Part shown: in pieces, positions 1-5,368 of the stretch
How positions within the stretch are numbered: the stretch's first letter is position 1
Layout: the number at the start of each line of letters is the position of its first letter
The notes under the pieces: generated by a model
Seen by the model: only the letters and a program-made list of their open reading frames with translations
Databases searched by the model: none
What the model was told of the DNA's origin: nothing
Position numbers and translations under genes: made by a program
From: Gemmatimonadales bacterium UBA2960
Lineage (GTDB): Bacteria > Gemmatimonadota > Gemmatimonadetes > Longimicrobiales > Gaopeijiaceae
Direction: 5' to 3'
Assembly (NCBI GenBank): GCA_002348465.1
Contig: DEBI01000023.1
Span: 17,754-23,121 of the forward strand
DNA: 5,368 nt

Positions 1-1589
1 CCGGGCGGCATCGCATTACCAAGCTCCATGTAGGGATCATCGAGATCCGGCCAAGTCGTCCAATTACGCCTAGCCCCTATGAAGCCTTCAGGTTGATTTG
101 GACGAATGTTGCGACTCGCTCCAGTTTCTAGATCCCAGCGTATGAGTCCCAGATATTGGCTCTCTGAATACAGTATCCGATTGTTCGTAGTGTCTACGAG
201 GCTCAGAAATCCATCGCCTCCCCCCCACTTATTCCAGTCCTCATTGAGAATTCCCTCTGACCGGTAGGTCTGGCTCGGTCCACGCCAAGACCCATTGTCC
301 TGAAGCCCGCCATATACGTTGTAGGGGTGAGCCATGTCTACAGAGACACGGTAGTACTGGCTCAATGGTAGTGCGGTGTGATAGAGGAAGTGATCACCGC
401 GGTCGTAACTGGTACCTAATCCTCCATCGTCAAGCTTGATGACGTGATCAGAGTCGTGCGGATTCACCCAGACAAATCGATCATCCCCGTGAGTCCGGTG
501 ATCCCGCGGTACGGAAAATGTCACACCGCCGTCGTCCGAATAGCTATAGGAGTTCAGCATATAGATCCGCTGGTCGTCGTTTGGATCCACCATAGGCTGA
601 CTCGCGTACATCGGGCGGGGGTTCCAGTCACTCTGATACGTCCAGCTCTCACCGCGATCGTCTGATCGATAGATGCCCGCTAGACGCTGCTCATATGCTG
701 TTGATGCGTTAAAACGCTCACCCTGCTCAAGACTGATGTATACAATGCGTGGATCCGATCTGTAGATCGTGATCCCAATACGACCTATGTCACCCGTGGC
801 GAGTCCATTATCTAGCCCGGCATTGGTAAGCAGCGTCCAGCTGTCACCCCCGTCCGTACTCTTATATAGACCACTTCCCGGTCCTCCACCGTGAAAACCC
901 CAAGGCCGACGTTGGCGCTGATACATCGCCGCATACATGATATCGGGATTAGACGGATCCATCGCTACGTCAACCGCACCTGTCATCGGATCGACGAAAA
1001 GTATTCGTTCCCATGACTCTCCACCGTCCTGCGTACGGTATAGGCCACGTTCGGGGTTAGGTCCCCACAGGTGTCCCATGGCGGCCACGTAAACGACGTC
1101 TGAATTGTCGGGGTGCATTACAATGCGGCCGATGTGATGACTCTCTTCGAGCCCCATGTTCGTCCAGTTTTCCCCTCCATCCACAGACTTGTAGACACCG
1201 TCGCCCCAGGACGAAGACTGACGGTTAGCACGTTCCCCGGTTCCAACCCAGACGACACTAGTATCTTTCTGATGGACTGCGATGTCCCCCACCGAATGGA
1301 CTTCCTCGTCTTGGAACACCGGAGTGAAACGCAACCCATTATCCGTCGTCTTCCAGACCCCACCCGTTGCAGAAGCGAGATAGTAGACTCTTGTATCCAT
1401 CTCAACGACTGCGATATCGACCAATCGACCACTCATGTTCGCTGGGCCAATCTCTCTAGGACTCAGCCCATCCAGATGTGCTGGCAACAGCTGTGCCGAC
1501 ATCGGTGTTGAGAACGTGAATAAGAGTACGCCCACCATCTTGAGGACTGTAAAATGGGGACGGTATCTCATAGACAATGACAACATCAT
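1..1589 (-). CDS. Secreted Asp-box (BNR/VPS10-like) beta-propeller protein, 3' end outside window
   Basis: One uninterrupted minus-strand frame gives 529 residues and runs off the left edge. The start chosen is the first of two adjacent ATGs (1587-1589), because GGAG lies 6 bases upstream. An in-frame ATG at 1569-1571 is an alternative and would leave a more typical short signal peptide. Residues 18-32 form a hydrophobic signal segment with likely cleavage after M-S-A (residue 32). The mature part opens with IGPANMSGRLVDIAV and YLASATGGVWKTTDNG, which I recognise as typical of large bacterial proteins annotated as 'glycosyl hydrolase' or 'VPS10/sortilin-like'. Asp-box motifs (S/T-x-D-x-G-x-x-W/F) sit near residues 80, 134-142, 185-193, 243-251, 308-316 and 350-358, and QDNGSW at 430-435. 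Family members are usually around 1,000 residues, so about half is seen. The fold call is firm. The enzymatic label is not: no catalytic residues can be assigned, and a role in binding or protein sorting at the envelope is equally possible. Confidence 0.9.
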   Translation of the reverse strand, partial: MMLSLSMRYRPHFTVLKMVGVLLFTFSTPMSAQLLPAHLDGLSPREIGPANMSGRLVDIAVVEMDTRVYYLASATGGVWKTTDNGLRFTPVFQDEEVHSVGDIAVHQKDTSVVWVGTGERANRQSSSWGDGVYKSVDGGENWTNMGLEESHHIGRIVMHPDNSDVVYVAAMGHLWGPNPERGLYRTQDGGESWERILFVDPMTGAVDVAMDPSNPDIMYAAMYQRQRRPWGFHGGGPGSGLYKSTDGGDSWTLLTNAGLDNGLATGDIGRIGITIYRSDPRIVYISLEQGERFNASTAYEQRLAGIYRSDDRGESWTYQSDWNPRPMYASQPMVDPNDDQRIYMLNSYSYSDDGGVTFSVPRDHRTHGDDRFVWVNPHDSDHVIKLDDGGLGTSYDRGDHFLYHTALPLSQYYRVSVDMAHPYNVYGGLQDNGSWRGPSQTYRSEGILNEDWNKWGGGDGFLSLVDTTNNRILYSESQYLGLIRWDLETGASRNIRPNQPEGFIGARRNWTTWPDLDDPYMELGNAMPP

Positions 1590-1595
1590 GGTTGG

Positions 1596-1599
1596 CTCC
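1596..1599 (-). promoter_or_regulatory. Ribosome binding site of the Asp-box protein gene
   Basis: Read on the minus strand, GGAG precedes the first ATG (1587-1589) with a 6-base spacer. This favours that ATG over the in-frame ATG at 1569-1571. The site overlaps by two bases one arm of an inverted repeat (1590-1597 with 1677-1684). Confidence 0.55.
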
Positions 1600-1613
1600 A
1601 TTGAGGATCGAAC

Positions 1614-1659
1614 ACATCTTCGGTTCGGCCTAGCGGATGAGGCCGGATCGAAAAGATGT
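1614..1659. repeat. Imperfect long hairpin, intergenic
   Basis: The left arm 1614-1631 pairs with the right arm 1640-1659 around an 8-base loop (1632-1639). ACATC pairs with GATGT. After a two-A bulge (1653-1654), TTCGG..CGGCCT pairs with AGGCCGGATCGAA. Read as plus-strand RNA there are 18 pairs, two of them G-U. Read as minus-strand RNA those two become A-C mismatches. No T tract follows on either side, so a plain intrinsic terminator is unlikely. It may be a leader structure or a protein-binding site. Confidence 0.45.
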
Positions 1660-1827
1660 TATCTAGTCCTCCCGACAGCCAACCCCCTCGTTTAAGATCC
1701 GTGTCTCCTACCGATCTCGAAATGTCTAACCATTGCGGGAACGGTTCTGCGCTGAAGTTTGTAAGCCATCAGTGCCTCTTACCCCTCAGGTTCGAAGCAC
1801 CGAGGCACCCGAGTCCGTTTGAATGAC

Positions 1828-2499
1828 ATGATAAAGATTGACATCCTCAAAACCCCGCTGATCGCCCTTGTCGTCCTATTGGGCGCGTGCTCTGCAGGCG
1901 CATCAATCAAAACCGCTGACCCTGCACCAGAGAATGATGATCCACGGATCGTGCAGCCCGGGGCTCCTGGCCAATCCAGTAGGACCTTCTCATCCACAGA
2001 ACTGGATGAAGTCGAAGGGGTGTCCTACACGGAAGCTGATGTCAGCTTTATGCAGGGAATGATTCCGCATCACCGGCAAGCGCTCGAGATGACGGCTCTG
2101 GTTCGCCAGCACGCTGTTACCGAAGCCGTTCAGCGAATGGCTCTTCGCATGGAGATCTCTCAGCGAGATGAGATCGGATTAATCTCGGCATGGTTACGCG
2201 ATCGTGGAGAGACAATTGAGATGTCGAGCATGGGTGCTATGCATCATGGGATGATGGGCATGCTGACGCCTGAACAAATGCAGACGCTCTCTGAAGCTCG
2301 GGGTATGGATTTTGACCGGCTTTTCCTAGAGGGAATGATCCAGCATCACCGGGGAGCTCTCGCGATGGTCACACAGCTCTTCAGCACATCAGGCGCAGCG
2401 CAGGAATCCACCATCTTCAAGTTTGCCGAGGAAATCGATGCCGATCAGCTCATGGAAATCGAGCGAATGCAGGGACTTCTCAATCAGATGGCTCGCTAA
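1828..2499 (+). CDS. DUF305 family lipoprotein, putative periplasmic metal (copper) binder
   Basis: The product is 223 residues from the ATG at 1828. An in-frame TTG at 1819 would add three residues. Neither start has a strong ribosome binding site, and GAG at 1811-1813 fits the TTG spacing slightly better. A lipoprotein signal is clear: K3, K8, a hydrophobic run from residue 10, then the lipobox L-G-A-C with Cys21 as the probable lipidated residue. The body matches DUF305 in two halves: F-M-Q-G-M-I-P-H-H-R-Q-A-L-E-M at 74-88 and M-I-Q-H-H-R-G-A-L-A-M at 170-180. Between them, residues 132-145 form a Met/His-rich patch (M132, M135, M138, H139, H140, M142, M143, M145). DUF305 proteins are four-helix, ferritin-like bundles, and some members (CopM of Synechocystis) bind copper. 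Copper or another soft metal is therefore the likely ligand; its identity is inferred. The gene is probably co-transcribed with the LVIVD gene 87 bases downstream. It carries no membrane segment beyond the signal. Confidence 0.93.
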   Translation: MIKIDILKTPLIALVVLLGACSAGASIKTADPAPENDDPRIVQPGAPGQSSRTFSSTELDEVEGVSYTEADVSFMQGMIPHHRQALEMTALVRQHAVTEAVQRMALRMEISQRDEIGLISAWLRDRGETIEMSSMGAMHHGMMGMLTPEQMQTLSEARGMDFDRLFLEGMIQHHRGALAMVTQLFSTSGAAQESTIFKFAEEIDADQLMEIERMQGLLNQMAR

Positions 2500-2575
2500 C
2501 TCAATGTGAGCGTCACTAGATCAGGTCTTCTCGACAGAAGGTTCGACCAAAATCCAATCACTAACTACGTCCACC

Positions 2576-2580
2576 AGAGG
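2576..2580 (+). promoter_or_regulatory. Ribosome binding site of the LVIVD gene
   Basis: AGAGG lies 6 bases upstream of the ATG at 2587. A second GAGG (2582-2585) is only one base from that ATG. The first supports the 2587 start over the in-frame ATG at 2596 (residue 4). Confidence 0.6.
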
Positions 2581-2586
2581 TGAGGT

Positions 2587-4425
2587 ATGAAGGACATGGG
2601 CAGAACAATCACCGCAGCATCCGGTCTCATTGTCGCGGCCATAATGGTCGCAGGCACTATCGTCGCACCTGAGGGCTTAGCGGCACAGCAGCGTCCAGCC
2701 ACCCGCCCGTCAGTGGATATTGCGTCGGCGGTGGCACCAGCGCTGGAGTGGAACCCCAACGACCCTCGAATAGGCCTTGGTGCTGGTTGGATGGATGCCG
2801 AGTCAGCGATTAATGGCATGGAGTTGCTAGCAGCTATCCCACGACCTGACGGATTCTTCAACCCATCTACACCGGCTGACGGACGGTTCAGCAATACAGA
2901 CCTAGCTTTTCAAGACAATCTGCTGATTCAGGGCAACTACAACGGATTCCAGATGTACGACATCTCGAATCCGGCCGACCCGACACTCGCAGTGTCGGTC
3001 GTCTGCCCCGGCGGCCAGGGCGATGTTTCCGTATTCGGAGACCTAGTGGTTATGTCAGCGCAGGAGACGCGTGGTCGTCTCGACTGTGGAGTGGAAGGTG
3101 TAGCCGACTCCATAAGCGCCGAACGCATGCGAGGCGTTAGGATCTTCGATGTGTCGGACATGAATAACCCTGCACAGGTTGCGGCAGTGCAGTCCTGCCG
3201 CGGCTCCCATACGCACACAATCGTGACCGACCCCGCCGACTCCGAAAACATGTACATCTACATCCAGGGCACCAGCAGAGTCCGCCCGGGTGAAGAATTA
3301 GCTGGTTGCTCAGGTGGTGGCCCGGACGACCCGAACACCGCGCTATTCCGCATCGAAGTAGTCAAAGTTCCTCTGGCTAACCCAGGGGCAGCAGAGATCG
3401 TGAACATGCCCCGGATCTTCGCAGACGAGCAGGGCAACCTCGCTGGCCTCTGGCAGGGTGGTGACCACGGTGAAGGGACCCAGAGTTCTCGAATGACCAA
3501 CCAGTGCCATGACATCACCGCATACCCCGGTATTGGACTTGCCGGTGGCGCATGCTCCGGAAACGGCATTCTGCTAGATATCTCGAATCCAGAAAGCCCA
3601 ACCCGAGTTGCCGAAGTCTCCGATCCGAACTTCGCCTACTGGCATTCGGCCACCTTCAATAATGACGGTGACGTCGTTGTGTTCACTGACGAATGGGGGG
3701 GTGGCAGCGCACCGCGTTGCAGAGCGAGTGATCCCGCTACATGGGGAGCAAACGCCATTTTCCGTATAGCAGAGGGCGGCCAAATGGAGCTGGCGGGCTA
3801 TTACAAACTCCCAGTTCCTCAGACGGAAACAGAGAACTGCGTGGCACACAATGGCTCAATCATACCGGTTCCTGGGCGCGACATTATGGCCCAAGCTTGG
3901 TATCAAGGCGGTGTCTCGCTCATGGACTTCACCGATCCCGAAAATGCGTTCGAGATCGCGTTCTTTGATCGAGGTCCGCTATCCATTGAATCGATGTTTA
4001 CGGGTGGATATTGGTCCGTGTACTGGTTCAACGGCCGCCTCTACGGCGCCGAAATCTCCCGCGGCATTGACGTCTTCCGCCTTACACCAAGTGAGCACCT
4101 GTCAGCCGCCGAAATCGCAGCTGCCGAAGCTGTTATGATGGACGAGTTCAACGCTCAGCTTCAGCCGAAAGTGGAATGGGAACCGAGTCGTGACGTCGCA
4201 CAAGCTTATCTGGATCAGATGACTCGTGCTAACCGAATCCTTAACGACCGAGCAACCGAGATTCAGAACGCGCTCGACTCAGGAGCATCATCGACATCCC
4301 TAAACAGCCTCGCCGCTGAGATCGAAGCAGACGTAGTCCAGATTGAATTGGGCGAGCTTGGTGGTGATGCTGAGCGCATGGCCAAACTAGCTGCGGTACT
4401 TCGAGGGATGGCAGCTCAGCAGTAG
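2587..4425 (+). CDS. Secreted LVIVD-repeat beta-propeller protein with clustered His motifs
   Basis: The product is 612 residues with a Sec-type signal peptide: R6, a hydrophobic stretch at about 9-26, and likely cleavage after L-A-A near residue 33. LVIVD-type blades, each ending in a 'D-I-S-N-P-x-x-P' turn, are visible at about 101-137 (FQMYDISNPADP), 183-200 (VRIFDVSDMNNP), 326-345 (ILLDISNPESP), 442-455 (VSLMDFTDPENAF) and 488-500 (GIDVFRL). Histidines fall at comparable places in successive blades: H208-T-H210, H294, C307-H308-D, W352-H353-S and H421-N, with D368/E369 in a D-E-W-G-G-G motif. There are eight cysteines (140, 167, 204, 241, 307, 323, 378, 418), which fits disulfides in an exported protein. 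Residues from about 499 to the end look alpha-helical and hydrophilic, a tail outside the propeller. LVIVD proteins have no established activity. The His pattern suggests a metal site, and the DUF305 neighbour agrees, but both points are inference. The codon use shows nothing foreign. Confidence 0.9.
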   Translation: MKDMGRTITAASGLIVAAIMVAGTIVAPEGLAAQQRPATRPSVDIASAVAPALEWNPNDPRIGLGAGWMDAESAINGMELLAAIPRPDGFFNPSTPADGRFSNTDLAFQDNLLIQGNYNGFQMYDISNPADPTLAVSVVCPGGQGDVSVFGDLVVMSAQETRGRLDCGVEGVADSISAERMRGVRIFDVSDMNNPAQVAAVQSCRGSHTHTIVTDPADSENMYIYIQGTSRVRPGEELAGCSGGGPDDPNTALFRIEVVKVPLANPGAAEIVNMPRIFADEQGNLAGLWQGGDHGEGTQSSRMTNQCHDITAYPGIGLAGGACSGNGILLDISNPESPTRVAEVSDPNFAYWHSATFNNDGDVVVFTDEWGGGSAPRCRASDPATWGANAIFRIAEGGQMELAGYYKLPVPQTETENCVAHNGSIIPVPGRDIMAQAWYQGGVSLMDFTDPENAFEIAFFDRGPLSIESMFTGGYWSVYWFNGRLYGAEISRGIDVFRLTPSEHLSAAEIAAAEAVMMDEFNAQLQPKVEWEPSRDVAQAYLDQMTRANRILNDRATEIQNALDSGASSTSLNSLAAEIEADVVQIELGELGGDAERMAKLAAVLRGMAAQQ

Positions 4426-4601
4426 AAAAGAGCGCTCAGCGCGTCCCATTCAGAGAGAACCGCCGAGAGTTATGCCTAATGAGGGTCCGGTACCGATCGG
4501 TACCGGACCCTCTAACACAAATGGCCCATCAACTCTTGAGCATCGAAGAAAAGAGATCTTACAATGGACCTTGGACACAGTTATGGGCTGATCTTCCAGC
4601 A
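4426..4601. other. Intergenic region between the LVIVD gene and hldD
   Basis: This stretch contains the 32-bp palindrome and presumably the hldD promoter, for which I see no convincing -35/-10 pair. An ATG at 4521, in frame with hldD, opens 27 codons that reach the hldD start without a stop. An 8-bp palindrome GAGCGCTC (4430-4437) has no loop and is probably chance. Confidence 0.4.
4481..4512. terminator. Perfect 32-bp palindrome, probable hairpin terminator of the LVIVD unit
   Basis: The arms 4481-4496 and 4497-4512 are exact reverse complements with no mismatch. As RNA this gives a 14-pair GC-rich stem (GAGGGTCCGGTACC with its complement) closed by a GATC loop. It sits 55 bases after the LVIVD stop codon. 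No T tract follows on either strand (TAACACAAAT on the plus side), so it may be a U-less terminator or 3'-end stabiliser. Internally it is built from two copies of the 8-bp palindrome CGGTACCG (4488-4495 and 4498-4505) flanked by GAGGGTC and GACCCTC, so a protein-binding site is the alternative. Confidence 0.6.
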
Positions 4602-5368
4602 ATGATCTTGATAACAGGTGGGTCTGGGTTCATCGGCTCAAACCTCTTGGGTGCACTATCAGAAACCGGTGAGCGCGTATCTATCTGCGACACCCTCGGC
4701 ACCGGAAACAAATGGCTCAATGTCGCCAAGCACGAAGTTGACGAAATCGTCGCGCCCGAATCGCTAAGTGAGATCCTGACTCGCAGACGAGATGAGATCT
4801 CGTTCGTCTATCACATGGGCGCTGTTACCGCGACGACCGAAACGGACGTCGATCTGATTCTGGATTCGAACCTACGGCTCTCACAGAAGATTTGGCATTG
4901 GTGCTCCCAACACCAAGTGCCACTGGTATACGCATCCTCAGCGGCAACGTACGGCGACGGGCGACAGGGCTTTTCGGATATCGAAGACCGGGGCTATCTG
5001 GAGACCCTGCGACCAACCAATCCATACGGATGGAGCAAGCACGTTTTTGATCGCTGGGTAGTGCGCGAAGTAGATGAAGGTCGAAGCCACCCCCCGTTCT
5101 GGGCTGGGTTAAAGTTCTTCAACGTGTATGGCCCAAACGAATACCACAAAGAAGACATGCGCAGCGCCGTTACAAAAGCATACGGAGACGCAGCAGCAAA
5201 CCGGCCGGTAACCCTTTTCCGATCACATCACCCTGAATACAAGGACGGGGGGCAAAAACGTGACTTTATTTACGTAAAGGACTGTGTGGACGTCATCCTC
5301 TGGCTGAGCGAGCAAACTCCAGCCAGCGGGATCTACAACGTAGGGACGGGGCGCGCCCAAACATGGCT
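4602..5368 (+). CDS. hldD: ADP-L-glycero-D-manno-heptose 6-epimerase (HldD), 3' end outside window
   Basis: 255 residues are visible of a family that usually has about 310-330. The enzyme inverts C6 of ADP-D-glycero-beta-D-manno-heptose in the cytoplasm, the last step in making the heptose donor for the lipopolysaccharide inner core. It is an extended short-chain dehydrogenase/reductase with bound NADP(H). The N-terminus M-I-L-I-T-G-G-S-G-F-I-G-S carries the GxxGxxG nucleotide-binding loop (G6, G9, G12). Y-A-S-S-A-A-T-Y-G-D follows at about 110-119 and the catalytic Y-x-x-x-K at Y142/K146 (N-P-Y-G-W-S-K). F-F-N-V-Y-G-P-N-E-Y-H-K reaches K183, which should match the second catalytic base (K178 in E. 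coli). D-G-G-Q-K-R-D-F-I-Y-V-K-D, typical of HldD, lies near 220-230. The start at 4602 gives the usual family N-terminus, although no Shine-Dalgarno is visible; the in-frame ATG at 4521 would add 27 residues. No other heptose gene is in view. Confidence 0.93.
   Translation, partial: MILITGGSGFIGSNLLGALSETGERVSICDTLGTGNKWLNVAKHEVDEIVAPESLSEILTRRRDEISFVYHMGAVTATTETDVDLILDSNLRLSQKIWHWCSQHQVPLVYASSAATYGDGRQGFSDIEDRGYLETLRPTNPYGWSKHVFDRWVVREVDEGRSHPPFWAGLKFFNVYGPNEYHKEDMRSAVTKAYGDAAANRPVTLFRSHHPEYKDGGQKRDFIYVKDCVDVILWLSEQTPASGIYNVGTGRAQTW

Larger units (their letters stand above)
1590..1684 (-). repeat. Nested inverted repeats in the leader of the Asp-box gene
   Basis: An outer perfect 8-bp inverted repeat (GGTTGGCT at 1590-1597, AGCCAACC at 1677-1684) encloses an imperfect hairpin at 1614-1659. 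In a minus-strand transcript the downstream outer arm would lie directly against the start codon and overlap the last two bases of the GGAG ribosome binding site. Pairing could therefore hinder translation initiation. The pairing is seen in the sequence; the regulatory role is inference, and it requires transcription to start upstream of 1684. Confidence 0.4.
1590..1827. other. Divergent intergenic region, presumably carrying both promoters
   Basis: This region separates the minus-strand Asp-box gene from the plus-strand DUF305 gene, so it should contain promoters in both directions. I found no convincing -35/-10 pair on either strand. It does contain the nested inverted repeats at 1590-1684 and a further 7-bp inverted repeat (GTGCCTC 1772-1778, GAGGCAC 1802-1808, loop of 23) just upstream of the DUF305 start. 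No RNA gene or credible small protein gene is visible. Confidence 0.5.
1828..4425 (+). other. Probable DUF305-LVIVD transcription unit
   Basis: The two genes lie on the same strand with 87 bases between them (2500-2586) and no terminator-like hairpin in the gap; the only symmetry is a 4-bp GTGA/TCAC pair around 2506-2516. The downstream gene has its own ribosome binding site. The palindrome at 4481-4512 follows the second gene and would close the unit. Both products are exported. Co-transcription is inferred from layout only. Confidence 0.5.

Noticed and set aside
444..665. Plus-strand 73-residue frame
   Set aside because: It is antisense to the Asp-box protein gene, has no ribosome binding site, and its translation is low in protein-like character.
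1118..1432. Minus-strand 104-residue frame
   Set aside because: It is in a different frame from the Asp-box gene on the same strand and is fully covered by it.
1113..1695. Plus-strand open frames at 1113-1511 and 1435-1695
   Set aside because: They lie mostly opposite the continuous minus-strand Asp-box frame, whose protein motifs are unmistakable, and their translations look like no protein family.
1819..1827. TTG start for the DUF305 gene
   Set aside because: It is possible, since GAG at 1811-1813 is at suitable spacing, but the ATG at 1828 gives an ordinary lipoprotein signal. The three extra residues change nothing, so it is kept only as an alternative.
2506..2516. GTGA-GCG-TCAC between DUF305 and LVIVD genes
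   Set aside because: A 4-bp stem with no T tract is too weak to be a terminator.
2565..3849. Minus-strand open frames opposite the LVIVD gene
   Set aside because: They are shadows of the 612-residue gene, which has a signal peptide, repeats and a ribosome binding site.
4430..4442. GAGCGCTC palindrome and GCGCT/AGCGC repeat right after the LVIVD stop
   Set aside because: The loop would be zero or one base, so it cannot fold as a terminator. Its length is within chance.
1..5368. CRISPR array, tRNA, rRNA, insertion sequence ends, phage genes
   Set aside because: No regularly spaced repeats, cloverleaf-like sequence, transposase-like frame or terminal inverted repeats were seen on reading both strands.

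Overview
The window is 5,368 bases of a diderm (Gram-negative-type) bacterial genome. It holds four protein genes, two of them cut by the window edges, and no RNA gene, CRISPR array or mobile element that I can see. The gene content is an exported Asp-box (BNR/VPS10-like) propeller protein, a DUF305 lipoprotein, an LVIVD-repeat secreted protein and an ADP-heptose epimerase. I associate that mix with marine or soil Gemmatimonadota and neighbouring environmental phyla. This taxonomic guess is inference; only the diderm envelope is reasonably supported, by the lipoprotein and the LPS-heptose enzyme.

Layout. Positions 1-1589 (minus strand) encode the N-terminal 529 residues of a large secreted Asp-box propeller protein whose 3' end lies outside the window. 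A 238-base divergent intergenic region (1590-1827) follows; it holds nested inverted repeats, one arm of which abuts the start codon of the minus-strand gene. On the plus strand come a DUF305 lipoprotein (1828-2499) and, 87 bases later behind a good ribosome binding site, an exported LVIVD-repeat propeller protein (2587-4425). These two probably form one transcription unit. A perfect 32-bp palindrome (4481-4512) separates them from a new plus-strand gene, hldD (4602 to beyond the right edge).

How the genes may work together. The DUF305 protein is rich in Met and His and carries two M-x-x-H-H motifs, as expected of a periplasmic copper or other soft-metal binder. The downstream LVIVD protein carries histidines in successive propeller blades (HxH, CHD, WHS, AHN) plus eight cysteines, a pattern that would suit a metal site in an extracytoplasmic propeller. 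The most interesting hypothesis here is therefore a two-gene metal-dependent periplasmic module. The flanking genes (Asp-box protein and hldD) have no evident functional link to it: hldD makes the heptose precursor of the lipopolysaccharide core, and the Asp-box protein has no known substrate.
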